From Saccoglossus kowalevskii (lineage: Eukaryota; Hemichordata; Enteropneusta; Harrimaniidae), in contig NW_003131853.1 of NCBI RefSeq assembly GCF_000003605.2, positions 1,052,140-1,115,941 on the forward strand: 63,802 bases of DNA, written 5' to 3'. Position 1 is the first letter of the stretch; every line of letters starts with the position of its first letter. This document shows, piece after piece, positions 13,017 through 28,100 of the stretch. Position numbers and translations under genes: made by a program. The notes under the pieces were generated by a model. That model did no database searches. It saw nothing but the letters and a program-made list of their open reading frames with translations, and was not told the DNA's origin.

Positions 13017-13280
<264 letters not shown>

Positions 13281-13308
13281 GCAACTTATAATGTTATCAA
13301 TTTTACAG

Positions 13309-13589
13309 CCCATCATAAAGACGGAGTAGATGTGCGTGGATACACGGCATGGTCCTTAACGGATAGCTTCGAGTGGACGGCTGGATATGCTTATAGGTTT
13401 GGTTTGTATTACATGAATGCCGATGATCCGATTAGAAAACGAATACCCAAAGCTTCTGTGGACTCTTTCTCTGAAATTATAAGAAATAATGGATTTTTGT
13501 TGCCTTATGAGCAAGAGATCAAGATGGGTGCAATGGGCACGTTTGGGAAATGGATTCAAAGTTTTTCTCAAGTTTTTCGAAAAGGTTAG
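13309..13589 (+). CDS. GH1 terminal exon, version B (C-terminal barrel strands, longer tail)
   Basis: A second copy of the same exon begins 28 bp after the stop of version A. Acceptor ATTTTACAG|CC joins exon 1 in phase 1 and reads [17 protein letters not shown], then SFEW; stop TAG at 13587-13589. It has a longer, basic tail (GKWIQSFSQVFRKG). With exon 1 it gives a 549-residue enzyme. It keeps the conserved W-S-L-x-D-x-F-E-W aglycone/glycone-site strand found in version A. Confidence 0.8.
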
Positions 13590-15900
13590 ACGAGGAGAAA
13601 AATACTTTGGTTTGTCCGTAAAGTCGGTGAAGGGAGTGGTGTATAAACTTGATATGTCTGAAACAAGATACCTCATTTCACTTCACTGAATTCATAATTG
13701 TATTGATTTTAGGTAAATTCATTTTTTTTCCGTTATACTACAGTGCCAGACTACACAGTTTCTGTGTTAAAATTCAGTAATTCAATGTGATCTTCAGTAA
13801 AATTAAAGTAATTTTGGAAAAAAATATAGGTTAACTTATTCTACATTTAACACATTTTTTATAATCATTACTTTTGTTTACATAATACTGATTGATTAAT
13901 TATGCAGAAACAATTACAGGCACACATATGATCATATAAACATGAAACATCAGCTCCAAACTTACAACTGCAAATGAGTCTCGCAACTGTAAGAAGACGC
14001 GCTCCGTTACGCCACGTCACAATGCTAACATTGTGTGGAATAAAAAAAAATGTAATGTTAACGTTGCTGCCGTGTGCCTCATACTTCCACGACTAAATTG
14101 CATTCAATTGGTTTACTCTATATAACGAGTGCCACTGGGACAAATTACGTAGTTATGTTAATTTTTGCTTTTGCGCTACGGTCACATAAACCGGGTCAGT
14201 ATGAAATAATTTCGACCAGCCAGTTTATTTTCTTGTTCAGTGGTTGGCCAGAATATGTGAAAACAAAATAAAAGCGTGATTATACATCGCTCGGTAGTAA
14301 GTTAGTAATTAGTATGGTAGTAACTAGACATGACAGTATCACAAGTCAACAGGGATGTTTGTTGTCATGGTTGCTAGGAAACACAATCATTTCCATTCCA
14401 CTTTGTGAAGATATGTCGTAATGTGGGTTGAATATCGGATTCCCGGAAATAAAACACTTAGGAGGAGATGGTCGAGACAGGTAGTATCGCCCGTATCTGA
14501 CATGTCCCACCAAGCCATCAGAGGGCGTTCTGAATCGGCATTCTCGTATTTTTCTCCTGCGTGCCCACGTATAACAGTGCTTAGGATTCTGAGGTGTGAG
14601 TTTAGGGTCTTACTTTCTGAATATTGCAACTCTGCTTCCTTTAAAAGTTTAATAAATTTAAGTTTTAAGACCGTATATTATCATAGTAAGATAATTTGTT
14701 GGAAATATCGTGGCTGTGGGTCAGAATTATGTGGCGATGATTATCGGACGAACACATTTTGTAACGTAATTCTGCAGCGTGAAGACTGTGGCGGCGTGGT
14801 GGCAAATGGTTAAGTACATATCACCTTTTAAATCCGTTACATTTCATGCCCAGTGTAATATCAAACATGTTGACTCTTTGTGAACATTCGGTTGCATGTA
14901 CAGGATGGTTAAAAAGGACACAAGTTTCCCCCTACCAATGCTTGGAATCTAGTTTATGCATATTCATGATGTCACACACACGCCCCAAAATTACGTGATG
15001 TCGTGATCACAAGATCCGTCCAGTATTTGCAATATACATTTTTATTGTTTGGGACCACTCAACCGCATTGTATAAATCCGCATTCGTATGCTACATTATA
15101 ATACATGTTGATTATATTTTAGAAAATCCTTTGAGATTGGCTGGTGGTGGTTCTCAAGACGTTTAGTTTTCGAGCTCCAGTGAATCCGGCACGGATTTGA
15201 AAAAAAAATGTATTTTTCCCGGAGAGGTTTTATTTAGGATAACAACAATAGGGAACAGTGATGTGAATTGTACCAGTCGACCTAAGTGGAATATTACATG
15301 GAATGATCAATAGAGTGGACAGAGTGTTCTATTGTATTATTTATTCTGTTAATATTGGTTTCTTTTTTTAACACAACTGCGAATCCACCTCAGGTCGGGT
15401 ACGTTTCCAACGTATTCAAGTTACCCACCCGCTGTCGCCAATATACGGTTGTGTAATTGCAGCTGTCTACCTCTCATTATTTGGCAACATTCACGATTTT
15501 CCGTCAACGTATTCGATAATAAACGGATGTCACGCAGGGCAGTAACATTCATTAAAATAGTTTATTAGGAAAGTAAAACGTTCATAAAATAAGAAAATTG
15601 ATAGAATTGCTTTTAAAAACGTTGGGACTGTCACAGAAATGAAAACACGAATTTAAATATAAAATCACACTTCAAGACTAAAACGGCATCTGCGCCGTTT
15701 TGATATATAATGTATACAGTGAAGTAGTAAATTCGACAGTTAAACGTACGAGATTTGTTGATACATTCAGTCAGTACCTTTCGCGAATATGTATACATTG
15801 ATGGTCAATAAAAAGTAGCTGCAGAGTTGTGGGTAGAAATACTAGGCCGATTTAAAAATGTATAAATTATTTCTGGGACCACCGTGTTCTACTTCAATTC
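13590..15900. other. Intergenic, no gene seen
   Basis: The first few hundred bases are presumably the GH1 3' untranslated region; an AATAAA lies near 14038. A 130-codon plus-strand frame at 14421-14813 shows no family motif and is not called. Confidence 0.5.
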
Positions 15901-15904
15901 AGAC

Positions 15905-15985
15905 TCTTCATTCTCGCCAATAACAGATAAAACACACACCAAAGATTAACTTCATGAACTCAAAGACAGTCATGAATTGCACCGT
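15905..15985 (-). pseudogene. Decayed DEG/ENaC TM2 fragment
   Basis: On the minus strand this reads TVFEFMKLI and then, after a one-base shift, LLLARMK. It matches the second half of the last exon of the intact channel gene (TVFEFMEFI...LLLARMRGK). The frame is broken, so it is a remnant. It carries the half of that exon which is missing from the fragment at 18.0 kb. Confidence 0.6.
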
Positions 15986-18009
15986 TGTCGCTGAACATTT
16001 GTTGTCTAGACATGTGATGTTAGTTCATATTAACTTTCTATGAATGCATATAGCATTATTCGAAAGCCTGTTTTATTATAGTAGTACACGTTCGCATATT
16101 CTAGATGCACCTTCAGTTTAGCATGCCAACGCTCTAGCGCCATTAACGTTGGATATCTGTCCTTTATTTTTTATCGGTAAAGTCATATCCTTTGTTGTTA
16201 AAGAACATGCAGACTATATTGCATAAATCCATGAAATAATGGTCAGAACGACCGATCCAGTTGCCCTCAGACAACAAGAAAAGCCCATAGATGAAAGTAA
16301 AATGAACTGCAGACACAAACATATTACATCATATTTCACCAAGCATGGTTCAAACTCACAACACGGCAAATGCACGTGGCCAATGTTAGCAGATGCATTT
16401 CTCATTACGCTATAACGCACTGCTGCCCAAAAGACAGATTCAAATAGCATGTAGTGAACACGCACTTACGGTGACTGAGAAATACATGCGTAATCAGAAT
16501 CTCTAATGTCACATACATATATAGCCATATGGTCACTAGCAGTGAACAACAAACTATTGGTAATTCACGTTTGTGTGTGTTTATTATCACTAAAATCACT
16601 TTATTACCCTCTATAACCTAGTTATATTGCATTTTGTATATGATATAGTGTTATTTTTGAAAAATAACAAAAAAATTAACGTTTTTTGTTATATCAGCTT
16701 CATTTATTATGTACATACAAATGAATCATGTTTTTCTTTACCCTACACATTGTACAAGTATATTCCAGTACTAGTGTCATTTTACTTAATTGGCAATACA
16801 TAATTAATACATATTTTGATGTTATTGTGATAGGTATTTTTGATGGTTAAAAACCTTTCACTTAGGTAACCGGGATTCGGTCGTTTCCACGCTAGGCTAA
16901 CAAAAGACACACACAAGCTTCGTTCATGTTCCCAAAACGATTCTCTGCCAAGTCCCTGGTTTTCACCCGAGACAGCATTAAATCCATCTTTATTTCTTGT
17001 CACCCCTTAACCAATTACAATCAGTATAAGAGACTCCAAGGCCTTGCCTTCCAACAAACAACCAATCACATGAAAGTTTTACACATCATAATCAATTAAT
17101 TACTCGTCAAGCTGTCTAGAGAAAACATTTCTATACATTGTCAACGCTAACTAATATTGATGGGGTAATAATCTCGCACTAACATTCCACAAAGATACTA
17201 CCTTAGTTAAAATCGCAAACAACATTGGTTTAGAATTACAGCTACTGTCTTGTATCTTAAAACCTGCAGAGTCATAAGATGTTTTTGGTTGATTTCGACC
17301 AGCTCGCCATCTGGTCTTGTCATTAACCTTTATCAGTATATGTCATGGCAACCACTGTCAAAGTGACTGAAATATAAATCATGATATTATTACTAAAATT
17401 GTACTGTAGCATAAATCTGGCGTAATATATGTATGTTGAATGTTGAATAAGTAATAATTCTTATACATATTAGTAAATATTTTCTAAACTTCAAAACTTT
17501 GATTTGATTTGATTTGTATTGATCGTTATTTTAATTGGACGATTGCGGAACATGAACTTGATTCGCATCTTCAATTTAGTATCTATATGGCAACAATACG
17601 TTCACTCCAACATTGAATAACAGGTCAATGTCACAAAATACAAGTTCATTAGCAAAAGCAAACTTGTACATAGTAATGTGGGCATGTTATAACAGTCAAA
17701 TGTATGAAGATGTCAAAATAAAAATATTATAATAAACAATCTACACACATGTAACCATAATATTGTAAAACAAATCTCGTAGTATTAAGCTAATATATGC
17801 ATTTATCATAACAATATAAACTTTACACATTGCATACGTGAGATTATTAAAGTACGCCATAAAAAAATAATCACTTATGCCCATCTTCCGGAGTTCTGTT
17901 TTGTGTTATATGATCTTGATAAACATGATTGATACGATTGAACAATTTTCTGCGGACCATACTTTGAAATGCAAACTCTCTTTTTCGCTATCGACAACGT
18001 GAACTTACG

Positions 18010-18440
18010 ACAATTGGCGCAATGTAATATCAGGGATACCGATATTCAAGCCCACTGTGCCACCAATATAGCGCATAAATACTCAATATGCATTAAAGGG
18101 CGGCAGTCGTCGCGCCTCGTCCTGTTCGATATGGGACTCATAGCGACGTATACAACGCGTGTAAAATACATTACACCCGAACACGCACTGAGCGACGACC
18201 ACCGCCCTTTAATTTTAGTTTCCATCATCCTGCCTTGTAAATGACCCTGCGCTGCCCAGTATGTTAAACGCTGAAATCATATATATCGATGCACAACGGC
18301 AAGTAGTTACTAAAATAATTAAATATACTATCCCTGTTCACGAAATTATCGTGGAGTCAGCATTAAAGCACGAAGACGTAAGCTTAAATTACTAATAAGA
18401 TTCTCACAATTCAGTCAGCTCATATTTCAATTCATCAAAA
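18010..18440 (-). pseudogene. Decayed DEG/ENaC exons with a MITE insertion
   Basis: The minus strand at 18020-18079 reads IGGTVGLNIGIPDIT with a one-base deletion just before it, matching [15 protein letters not shown] in the last exon of the intact gene. At 18410-18440 it reads FDELKYELTEL and then a stop, matching the penultimate exon ([11 protein letters not shown]). Order and orientation follow the intact gene. A MITE sits between the two. Remnant of a duplicated channel gene. Confidence 0.65.
18093..18212 (+). mobile_element. TTAA-flanked GC-rich MITE, copy 2
   Basis: TTAA|AGGGCGGCAGTCGTCG ... CGACGACCACCGCCCT|TTAA with the core gttcgatatgggactcatag. It lies 14 bp upstream (in the gene's direction) of the decayed channel exon at 18020-18079. 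Confidence 0.88.
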
Positions 18441-18449
18441 ATACGTAAT

Positions 18450-21400
18450 TAATTTATTTGAGACAGTATAGATGAAACTTTTCCTTCAAAACAGAAAACA
18501 CTTTCAACCACCCTAGTTTTGAAATAATAGTACTAAGTATGTTATCATTATACAATAATACAGATTTTGTCTTGTTTGTCACTCTATAATTTGTGTTTTT
18601 CTTTAACAATATTTTACTAACAATTATAGCCATGCGCATCAGTGCATCCCATTGTCATATTTTTGCCGTTGATGGCGTACTTGGTACCTGAATTTCGCTG
18701 TAAATTTAATCATCAAGTCATCTACTCATTATGCTTTCTTTGTATGTTGTAACTTAACTCGATTTGTTTCGTTTTACATTGAATTACATTGAATCTAATC
18801 TGATCAAATTGCATTTAATCTGCATATTGTGAAGCGGGAAACATTTTTTCAAAAAATTCCGGCGGACAGCAATGAAGTACTCTATCTCCAGAAAATATTT
18901 TACATATAATTTTTGTTACTTTAAACGATGGATCTCGATAATATAACAGGAGATTTTTTATTCGCAAGTTTAAAAGGCAATTAACATTGCATTAATAAAG
19001 ATATGTAGAGAAAGTAATTAAAAACACTTCTTGAAAGAAGCAAAAAAAAACACTAAAAATTGCGAATATTTGTTAGCGATTCACATCGATTTACATATAT
19101 TTAATATGGCATTTTTTTGTCTACACGAGTAAATATATCTTTTTGCTACCAGAAAGTGGAAGTTGATAAACATGTAAAATCTTCATCCCGAGTAGGATTT
19201 CCTAACTTGTCCCCAAAGTATCCCAGCTGAATGTTTCAAATATCCGGGTTCTGACTGTATTCAGCTTGTAAATATTGTATTGTACATCTATGTGTGTTAG
19301 ATATAATTGTTCATTTATTCAGAAATGTGTTGCTCAATCGCGTTTATTTAGGGTTGAGTGGCCCCCAGTGTGCTGTTTTTGTGTGTGTGCATATTCAGAC
19401 GGTAGCCCGTAGCTTGTTTACTACAATGGGATCGGTGTGGGTACACGGCCGATGTACTATGTTGACGACCCTCAGATAGCAGTGTTGATTTCTGCTTCGC
19501 CTCTGTCAACAATACACACTCTGCATACGGATATTTTTCCAGGCTCAATTCACGTTACGCTCAAGCAGTTAGATGATACGTATTCAATTTGTTTATTTCA
19601 TAATGAGAAGTTATTACAAAAATCTAATTGAAATTTATGTCCAGTCGTCTTGATTAAAAAAGCCGTGATGCACAGCCACGAACATTATTAAAATTAAAAA
19701 TACCAAACCAATATAAATTATCATATTGTATATTTGTGAAATATATTATATTTTTAATTCCACACAGTCAATTATGATATATATTTGGGATATCAATTGA
19801 GAGCGTTTTTTTTCTATTTTACCATTAATATATAGTTGATAAATATATGTGCACACCTGCGTGAAGTGCTTACGTCGTGCAATTACACGTAATCTTATTC
19901 AAGTAGGATTTGTCTTAGTCTGTATTGTTGTGAGCTTTCAACTCATGTTGCGGTGTTTGTTATTCAACCCTCATATACCATGTATTAGCATGATGTAATA
20001 GTTTGGACGACATATGTTACAATGTATTCTTTGTATTAATCAGCAGAATTTCTCAAGTGACATTTGTTTAGAACAGCTCATTATATAGTATACAATTAGT
20101 CGTACCAATGGACTGGAACTTTATTTATAGGAGAAGCTGACTGGTACATTGCGCATTTTAATGCTTCGGTGCTTTTCCGTTTGTACATTTACATTTATGA
20201 GCGTAAACGAACAGTTTGAAGCACCCAGGCTGCTAAAATAAATATACTTCGAATAACCAATATATACGAGTTACTCTTTGTTATTGTGAAAGTGATGAAG
20301 TAAGGAATGATGGTTTTCTACATCTTTCCATGAACTCAACTTAACCGATTTATGAAGTCTGGTTAATTTAGAATCTACTACTATATAGGTTAAGACGGAA
20401 TTTACAAAGGTATTTACAACTCTATATAAATACAACCACAGAATTTTTCCCATTTGCATATATAGAAATTTGTGAGAATAATGTGTTACATGATCATTAG
20501 TGCATACATTGTACAGACACGTTTTTTCCTATACGTTAATGACATACGTTTGGAGTGTCTCTCTTCTTTGATCATCTGACACATACAGTACTTTGCTTTA
20601 TCTTTACAGAAATCGTCGGTCCGACACTTGCACACACAATCGTCTGTGTTTATATTTCACATACCAGAATAGAATGCGCTGCATGGTTATGGTTACTATA
20701 ATAAAATAATACTGGGAATTTGACAAATTTTTGATGTTTTCTACACTTCTGAAAGTTCTTCTGTCATTTGTATATTTCTTTGATCCATCCTTCCAACCCC
20801 ATTAGATTGAGAGAATGTCCACACATCTCAAATTGGTAAACATGTTCGTGTTCCAAAGTTAAGTACCAAATCCCTAACTCACGTTTACGCATGTCGATAT
20901 ATAATATTACAAGAGTTACACATAAAAAACGCATGTCAGACTAGAATTACGAAATTACGAGTTATTTGATGAAGTAGATCGTGTGTTACATAACATATAC
21001 ATAGAAAGTACATTCTGAAGGTATATTTCATATTTCGTGATTATCAATGAAACACAATATTGTATGGAGTAAATTCAGTTACTGGAGAGGACAATCAAAC
21101 ACAAGACATTACTGTGGCACATGCTTTAATGTTGGTTTCTCTGTCGAGGCCTGCATTAGCATATACTTTGAAGAACGATTATTAGAATTTCTTTCTTTAC
21201 TTTGATATCATAATTTGTATATAGTAATGTTCAATAATGCTTATAATAATGTAGAACAACTGGTATAAAAGAGTATCGACATTATTTGATAATTTAACCG
21301 ATGATATATAAAACACTATGGAATTACATTTAATTTGTTATGGTGCAGTAATGGCGGGTTACAGGATCGAAACTCACAATTGACGGTTCACCTAATCTAT

Positions 21401-21968
21401 ATACACTAAACAAACATCCCTTTAGCGCAATGTGCTTTTTGGGTGCATAATTAGGTGCATTCAGAATGTACAAGAGTGGACAATGTGGTATGTATATTCT
21501 TATCGTATATTTACAATTCCTTATTAACATACCAATAATAAATTTGATATTACTCATTGTTAGTCAGAGTGCATCACTTGAAATATTCTTATACATGCTT
21601 TATATTTAAAGCTACGCCCATGGAAAAAATAATGTATCCTTGTTCTGCATATCGCCTATGTTGTATCTATTGATCAATTTCATAAACATAAATGTTTTAA
21701 AATTCCGGCGTTCGTTTTTCTGACCTCGAATTCGTGCCAAAACTTTATGAATGGCGCGATAGTTAAAGGCCCGAAATGTGCGTTCACTGATTTGATCGCT
21801 ATGTTAATATTTAACGTAGTAGCATATAACTGTGCAATTCCATTTCAAGCTCCACTCTCGTTGTCTTCGAGACAAAAAATGACATGATGGTATAAACGGC
21901 GCATAGCGAATGCAAACGGACAGATAAGCTGCTGCGGTTTGTTGCACATGACTCCAGTCCTCTCACCG
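18450..21968. other. Intergenic, no gene seen
   Basis: AT-rich; no supported exon. The right end is presumably the 3' untranslated region of the minus-strand channel gene. Confidence 0.5.
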
Positions 21969-22112
21969 CTACATCCTAGACTTGCCCCTCATTCGGGCCA
22001 GTAAAAGCACAAACACGTCGCCAATGAACTCCATGAACTCAAATACAGTAATGGCTGAGATGCCGATGTACAACCCCAGTGTTCCACCAATGTCACTGCA
22101 TAAGTTTTCAAT
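21969..22112 (-). CDS. Channel exon 32: selectivity filter, TM2, stop
   Basis: Phase 0 in. Reads [20 protein letters not shown], with the family's GG-x-LGL pore approach and G-I-S (GxS) selectivity filter, then TM2 and a short basic tail ending KSRM. Stop TAG at 21969-21971. Confidence 0.93.
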   Translation of the reverse strand: MENLCSDIGGTLGLYIGISAITVFEFMEFIGDVFVLLLARMRGKSRM

Positions 22113-25100
22113 CTGAAAACAACAATTATAGTTTGTTTACAACCAAGATGTCTAATTATTACTTGAGTATACCCACTACAATTGTCATGCGTATAAGGAC
22201 ATTCTAGTACTACGTCATACGTCAAACGTGCATTTGTAATAATATATGTAAGGCTCCTTCTCACACATAGAGCCACACCACGTCCAACTCTTGATAAAAA
22301 GTCGATAACTCGTAATATTTCTCCGTTGAAGCTAGTGAACATACAATTGTCAACATAATGGTTGGCATTTACGATTAAGTCTTTACTTCTACCGAATTAA
22401 CGTCCACGTGTCAGGATAACTGTTCCATTAGTTGCTAATAGTTCAAATTACTTTGACCTACTAAATGGCATTATGGTCATTAACATAAAATATTCGCTTA
22501 TGTAAAACACATATTGAGAATATAACATACTGGATATGCTTCTTGTTCCTCAATCAGCTCATAATTTAATTCATCAAAGTAGATTTCCAGACTCGCAAGA
22601 TTTCGACTGCACATTAATAAAACAAAATGAAAAAAACAATATTAGTAAGAGTGATAGTTAGACATGTGTGGCTTGTTTTGTATCATAGACTTCTGACTGA
22701 AACATAAGTCATCGATCAGGAAAATATTCAGTTGTTCTTTGTGACGGGTGATAACTGTGAATATTTCGTAACACATCATTGTTTGTCCCCATAAGAGGCA
22801 ATACGTGATAGGTCAGTGCAAGTCTGGGTTAAATAAGTAAATTAGCATAGTGTAGCTTCAGTCGGTAATAAAAACCAGGGTCGGATTTTAAATTACATTT
22901 GAAAGTCTGTCTAGTCAATATCTAGTCTATTACAGTTTCTCGTTGATTATGGAATTACGTGTCTCTACAGACAGCTGCATGTTTTCAATATTTCAATTTC
23001 TCATCAATTATCATTAACAGTATAGCAATGGTGAATATATAGATTTTCATCATTATGAAATGTGGATGAAATTATCGTAAAGTTTAACACTTTAAACGCC
23101 ATTATTATCCCTACAATCATTTTGGTGAAATGATTGGCTAAATTTCTTGCTCATTTTTCTAATATGGGAGAAATTACGTCAAGGTATTTTGTAAAAAGTG
23201 ACAGTCGATTTTAATGTTTAAAAGAGAATTGAGTTGATATTTTATATTACCTCACTTGTTCCATATCATTAAGATTTCTTGTTTTATTGTTCGTAGAATG
23301 CACTGCACGCAACAAATGACTCTAAAACAACAAACAATGTGTAATAACAAACAATTGAGAAATAAAAACTGGTAGATTATGAAAGTTTCATTAACTCATA
23401 TACGATATGATGACATGTTGTCACTACAAATGAGTTATAGATAGAATTATCGATTAACTTACCAAATATACTTCTGACGGCCACGCTGATTGTGACATTT
23501 GAACAGTATACCATTTATCCCTGGTATAAGTACATATTTAGAAATAATTTACTAGTAGTTTTTAAAATCGCAGGTATTCAGAAAACGTTCAAATGTTTAC
23601 ATAAGAACGTTATTAAGTACCGCACGACAAGCTAACTCGACGTAAATATATGAAACAGAATAAATCGATTGGTTAAACAGAATACTTTAGGAAATAACCA
23701 ATTTGAGACATTCTCGTTTTGGTCAAAGACAATATCGCAGTCTGAAGACAATTGAAGACGGTATACACTTACCAACAAGGCTGCGCACAATCACAACTCA
23801 GCTTATTTTTATGATATAAATAATACACTAACTGGCGACATAAATCTGAAATAAGGATATAAATTAGTTATTAATTATGTAAGCACACAGAGGCGTGATC
23901 AAAATGGATCTGACGTCTTTATGAAATGTCTTTGTCAAAACGAAGTTGATGTTCTATGCGATAAGATTAAACGTCTTATCAGTGAGATTACAAATCTCTT
24001 AGAAATGTCTACATTTCAAGCATCAAACAGATTTTAGGAAATAGAATTAAATGTTTTAAAAAAATATAAAACATTTGCTTAAAAGGGAATGAACATGGTA
24101 GCGGTTCACCAAGGGCACCTACATACTGAGTATGGTGTCAATCGGGATAGCAGTGTTTAAGAAGTTGATAATAGCAATTGTTAGCAAAAATATTCACTAA
24201 AAATAGAGAATTGGCGATATCTTACAAAATAAACACATTTGATACAGGTCCAAGGTTCCCACATACCACGCATTAATGCACGGGCTTACTCGGCCATACA
24301 TATCAATTAATAAGTGCGAATACCTTGTGTTTTATTCAATACTGAGCATTCTGGGACGTCTACCGGATACAAATCATCTGTACAACCACATCTATCACCC
24401 ATGTTTTTCAAAAGACACGTTTTCTGACAAGCCTAATAATATAAAAAGAACAGAGACAATATTAAAATGCGGTGATCGTCGTGCCGCGTCGTGTTCGATA
24501 TGGGACTCATAGCGACATTGTAAAATACATTCTTTATTTAAAATTAAATTTCGGGCACGCGCTGTGCGACGACCGCCGCCCTTTAAGTGTTGGCGTCGAA
24601 CCCCTGATAGATCAAAATGAGTAATATCGAGACAATTCAAGCACACTGGTTCTAGTCAGTAATGAGGAAAATAGTGCAATGTTGTAACAATATGAGTACA
24701 AAAGTGTTTGGAAATACAATTCATGTGACTACAAATTCTATCTACTCTAAATGTACGTGTGTTATATATCAATTGCGAGTATTAATTATTGATCCCAGAT
24801 ATTGATACAGTTATGAAAATAAATCAATCAATAAATAAATATATCAATCAATATATTTGTATAGTTGGTGTATTTTGGTATATTTGTTTTAAAACAAATT
24901 CAAAGTTTTTCAGAATACGGCAATATAATCACATATAAAGATATGACAGTGATAAACAACCCACTTATTTACCAATGCCGTATAGCGATTGTCCTTTCCA
25001 TAAAGAGTGTCCTTATTACCATCACTGCAGTTGCCGTGAGGTGATGGCATTCTCTCGATATTATGCTGAAAACAAAAACTATCATATGTTAAATGCCATA

Positions 25101-28100
25101 ACTAATACTTGAATGGAGTGTTAATAGACTATGATAACGGTGATGTATATCACTGCACTACACTACACTACACTGCACTGCACTGCACTGCACTGCACTG
25201 CACTGCACTGCACTACACTTAACTACACTACACTACACTGCACTACACTACACTACACTACACACTTCCCTTCTTACATTAAAAAGAAAGTTTTTCATTC
25301 ATTATTGCGGGAGGTAAGTATGATCATTATAGTGTGACACGAATCACCAATATAAAGACAATGTTTCAGTAACATACCTCACGGACTCCAATCGACGTCA
25401 CAGTGCCTGGTTTTATATTAATACCTTCATCATATGGAAATACTGGTTCATCATTTGGTAAAATAACTACACGTGCACCGGCATCACGACCATAGATACT
25501 GATGTATTCAGACTGCTCCATAAACAGTGTTAATTTCAATCCTGTGTGATAAGTGTGTAAGGCATAATCAATTAAAAGTTGCGTTCCTATTCTTTAGGCA
25601 GAACACATCCGACTGATGATAATGAGAGATAAATCAGTTGGTTTGATAACACCTGACAAACAAGTTCGTGGTTATATCAGTACCAAATAAAATATAAATA
25701 CATGGTAACATTTTATGAACACAAGGTGCGTTCATTATAAAAGTTTAGGGGAATGGCTAGAGCCTTCAAACTTGTCTCACGTGTTCCCCTGCAACTCACA
25801 GCGCAGCGCAGGGAAAAATTGGAAAGTCAAAGTTACAGTATGTGTATATGTGTGTTCAGTATTGCATAAGTAAAATCGAAAAATAGTCAGCGCCTTCAAA
25901 CTTGGCACACATATTCATCATGTTACATTTCAATGTCAAGGTTAAAAGTCATAATTCATAAGTCATATATTCTGTTCCCGATAATACTAAAAAGGGATTA
26001 TGAACTTAGCATACATGTTCATCATATGATCGCAATTTTAAAGGAAAAGTCGCAATATATATGTAAGATTGTAAATTATGTATCGCCTTCAAACTTCACG
26101 CACATCTTTCCCGCGCAATTCGCAATTTAATGGTCACGAGTGATCGTTACAAGGTCACACAACAGGTCTCCTGCCATAACTACGCCATGACGACTGAAAT
26201 GTAGCTCTGAATGTTCATATTAATATTGAAGATATATTGCGCAGTGTTCATCTTCTCAAAAATATATACTCAAAGCCTGTTTTAGGGGGAAAGTACAAAT
26301 GTTAAAATTAAACAATTCCATGAATTTTGCTAAACGACGTTGTATTTATGTATGTGCATTGTACTTTATTGCTTACCAAAGTTCGCCCCAGTTCGTGTCG
26401 CATCATGTGTTTTTCTCCCAGGTTCTGCACGGTTAAACTCAAAACAGTTCCCATATTTGTCATCCTGAAAAGTTGTGAAATCTTCACTGCAAAATTAAAT
26501 GAATCGGGCAATCAGCAATATATATAGCAACTTAGTTTGTTTTAGAGGCACAACGGATGACATGTTAAATCAATTATAATGGACTCACCTCATATTGCAT
26601 GGTTGCTGATCAAAACTACATTGTAAAATAAAATCATTCAACTGGTGTCCGTAATTGTATATTTCCTCAGGCGTTAGTTTTAAAACAGAACGGATGTCAC
26701 TGAAATCAGGTGATGAACTAAATGTCATGAAACCTAACCAGTCAGGTGGATCTTCACCTTTGACCCTATCAAAACCGTTATCACGGTAGTATTCGTCACG
26801 AAATGTCTGATAAATATGGTGTTCATCTGTTACATCAAGGAAGTTACTGTACCATGCGCCATCAAACACACTGTGTGTTGTATTGTATGCTGAAACGAGA
26901 GCCAATTTGACATTATTTGACACACTATATAAATAATAAAAACAATAAAACAGACGTTTGTGCGTATGTTCATATGCGGTACTTAAATAGAAGTTCATAA
27001 TTTAATCGAAGAAATATCAGGTGATCATTATCATAGTCGGATATATGTTTAGAAGATACATTGTTTTTTTTGGAACACACTATTAAATCGGCATGATGAC
27101 GTCTCGTCACTTCTGTCGTCACACTCCACTAGTAGATTACACCTGGAATACCGATGAATACATTGTCCATTGTCGCAGCGATATTCGCCGGATTTACATT
27201 CACTGCTGTAATCTGAAATGATAATTTAAAAGTATGAAAAATTTTTTTATCCGAGATTTATGAGTATTAATACGTTTATAATGTGCATAGTTTATCATTG
27301 AGTTAGGGAGTACCACGAACTAGGTTTTGCTAGACTGTCCACAAATATAGAGAAACCTTACTAATACATCATAATATAAACATAATATGTAGACAGTTCA
27401 TAAAGTAACAGAATATTATGTACACAACGCCACGCCGACTTAGTTTAAGTCACGACCGGCACCCCGTACTTACAGAAACGGTTTTGAGCACGTTTGAAGA
27501 TGACGCCGCCTTGAAAGTACGTCATCAGTGTCAGGCTCTCTCTGGAGTTTCATTCATTGCAAGTATTTTTTTTTTAAAAACATGGCTGCTGATAACAGCG
27601 CCGGCTCAGTTTAGTCTTTATACACTTATGAACACAGAACCAATTAAAACCACTGATGACGATTGTTTACCAGGTTAGTCAAGCCGGCTCTGTGGCATAC
27701 CTGAGAACAGGGTATAATACTCGGACATAAAATAGTAAAAATCAATCAGATGATCTTAGAGGCAAATGGCCGCTGAGACTTCGTTGAGAGCGGGACAGTC
27801 ACGTGGTCTGTTTTGTGTTCCCGTTATCGTGGCCACCATTCCAAAAATGGTTACATAAGTCATGAACACAGCGGATGCGAGGACGAGCGACAATGGAACA
27901 AAAGCAAGTCTCGCTCTCAACGAGATCTAGGCGGCCATTTCTTGACGGTCATTTCTAGGCGGCCATTTCCAAGGCCTAGTATACAATCAGTGCAAAGCAA
28001 TAGATAAATAATTTATCATAAATTATCTTACAATGCCAGATTTCGAATTTGATAATCTTCTTATCTCATTATGATTAAAACAATGAATTTGCCTCTCTCA

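Noticed and set aside
14421-14813. 130-codon plus-strand frame
   Set aside because: No recognisable domain, no splice context, and composition like its non-coding surroundings.
16214-16465. Minus-strand cysteine-rich 83-codon frame, possible further channel fragment
   Set aside because: Only a vague NIGxxxLP resemblance to the pore exon; not convincing without an alignment.
25131-25337. Plus-strand frame with repeated [13 protein letters not shown]
   Set aside because: Translation of the (CACTR)n microsatellite.
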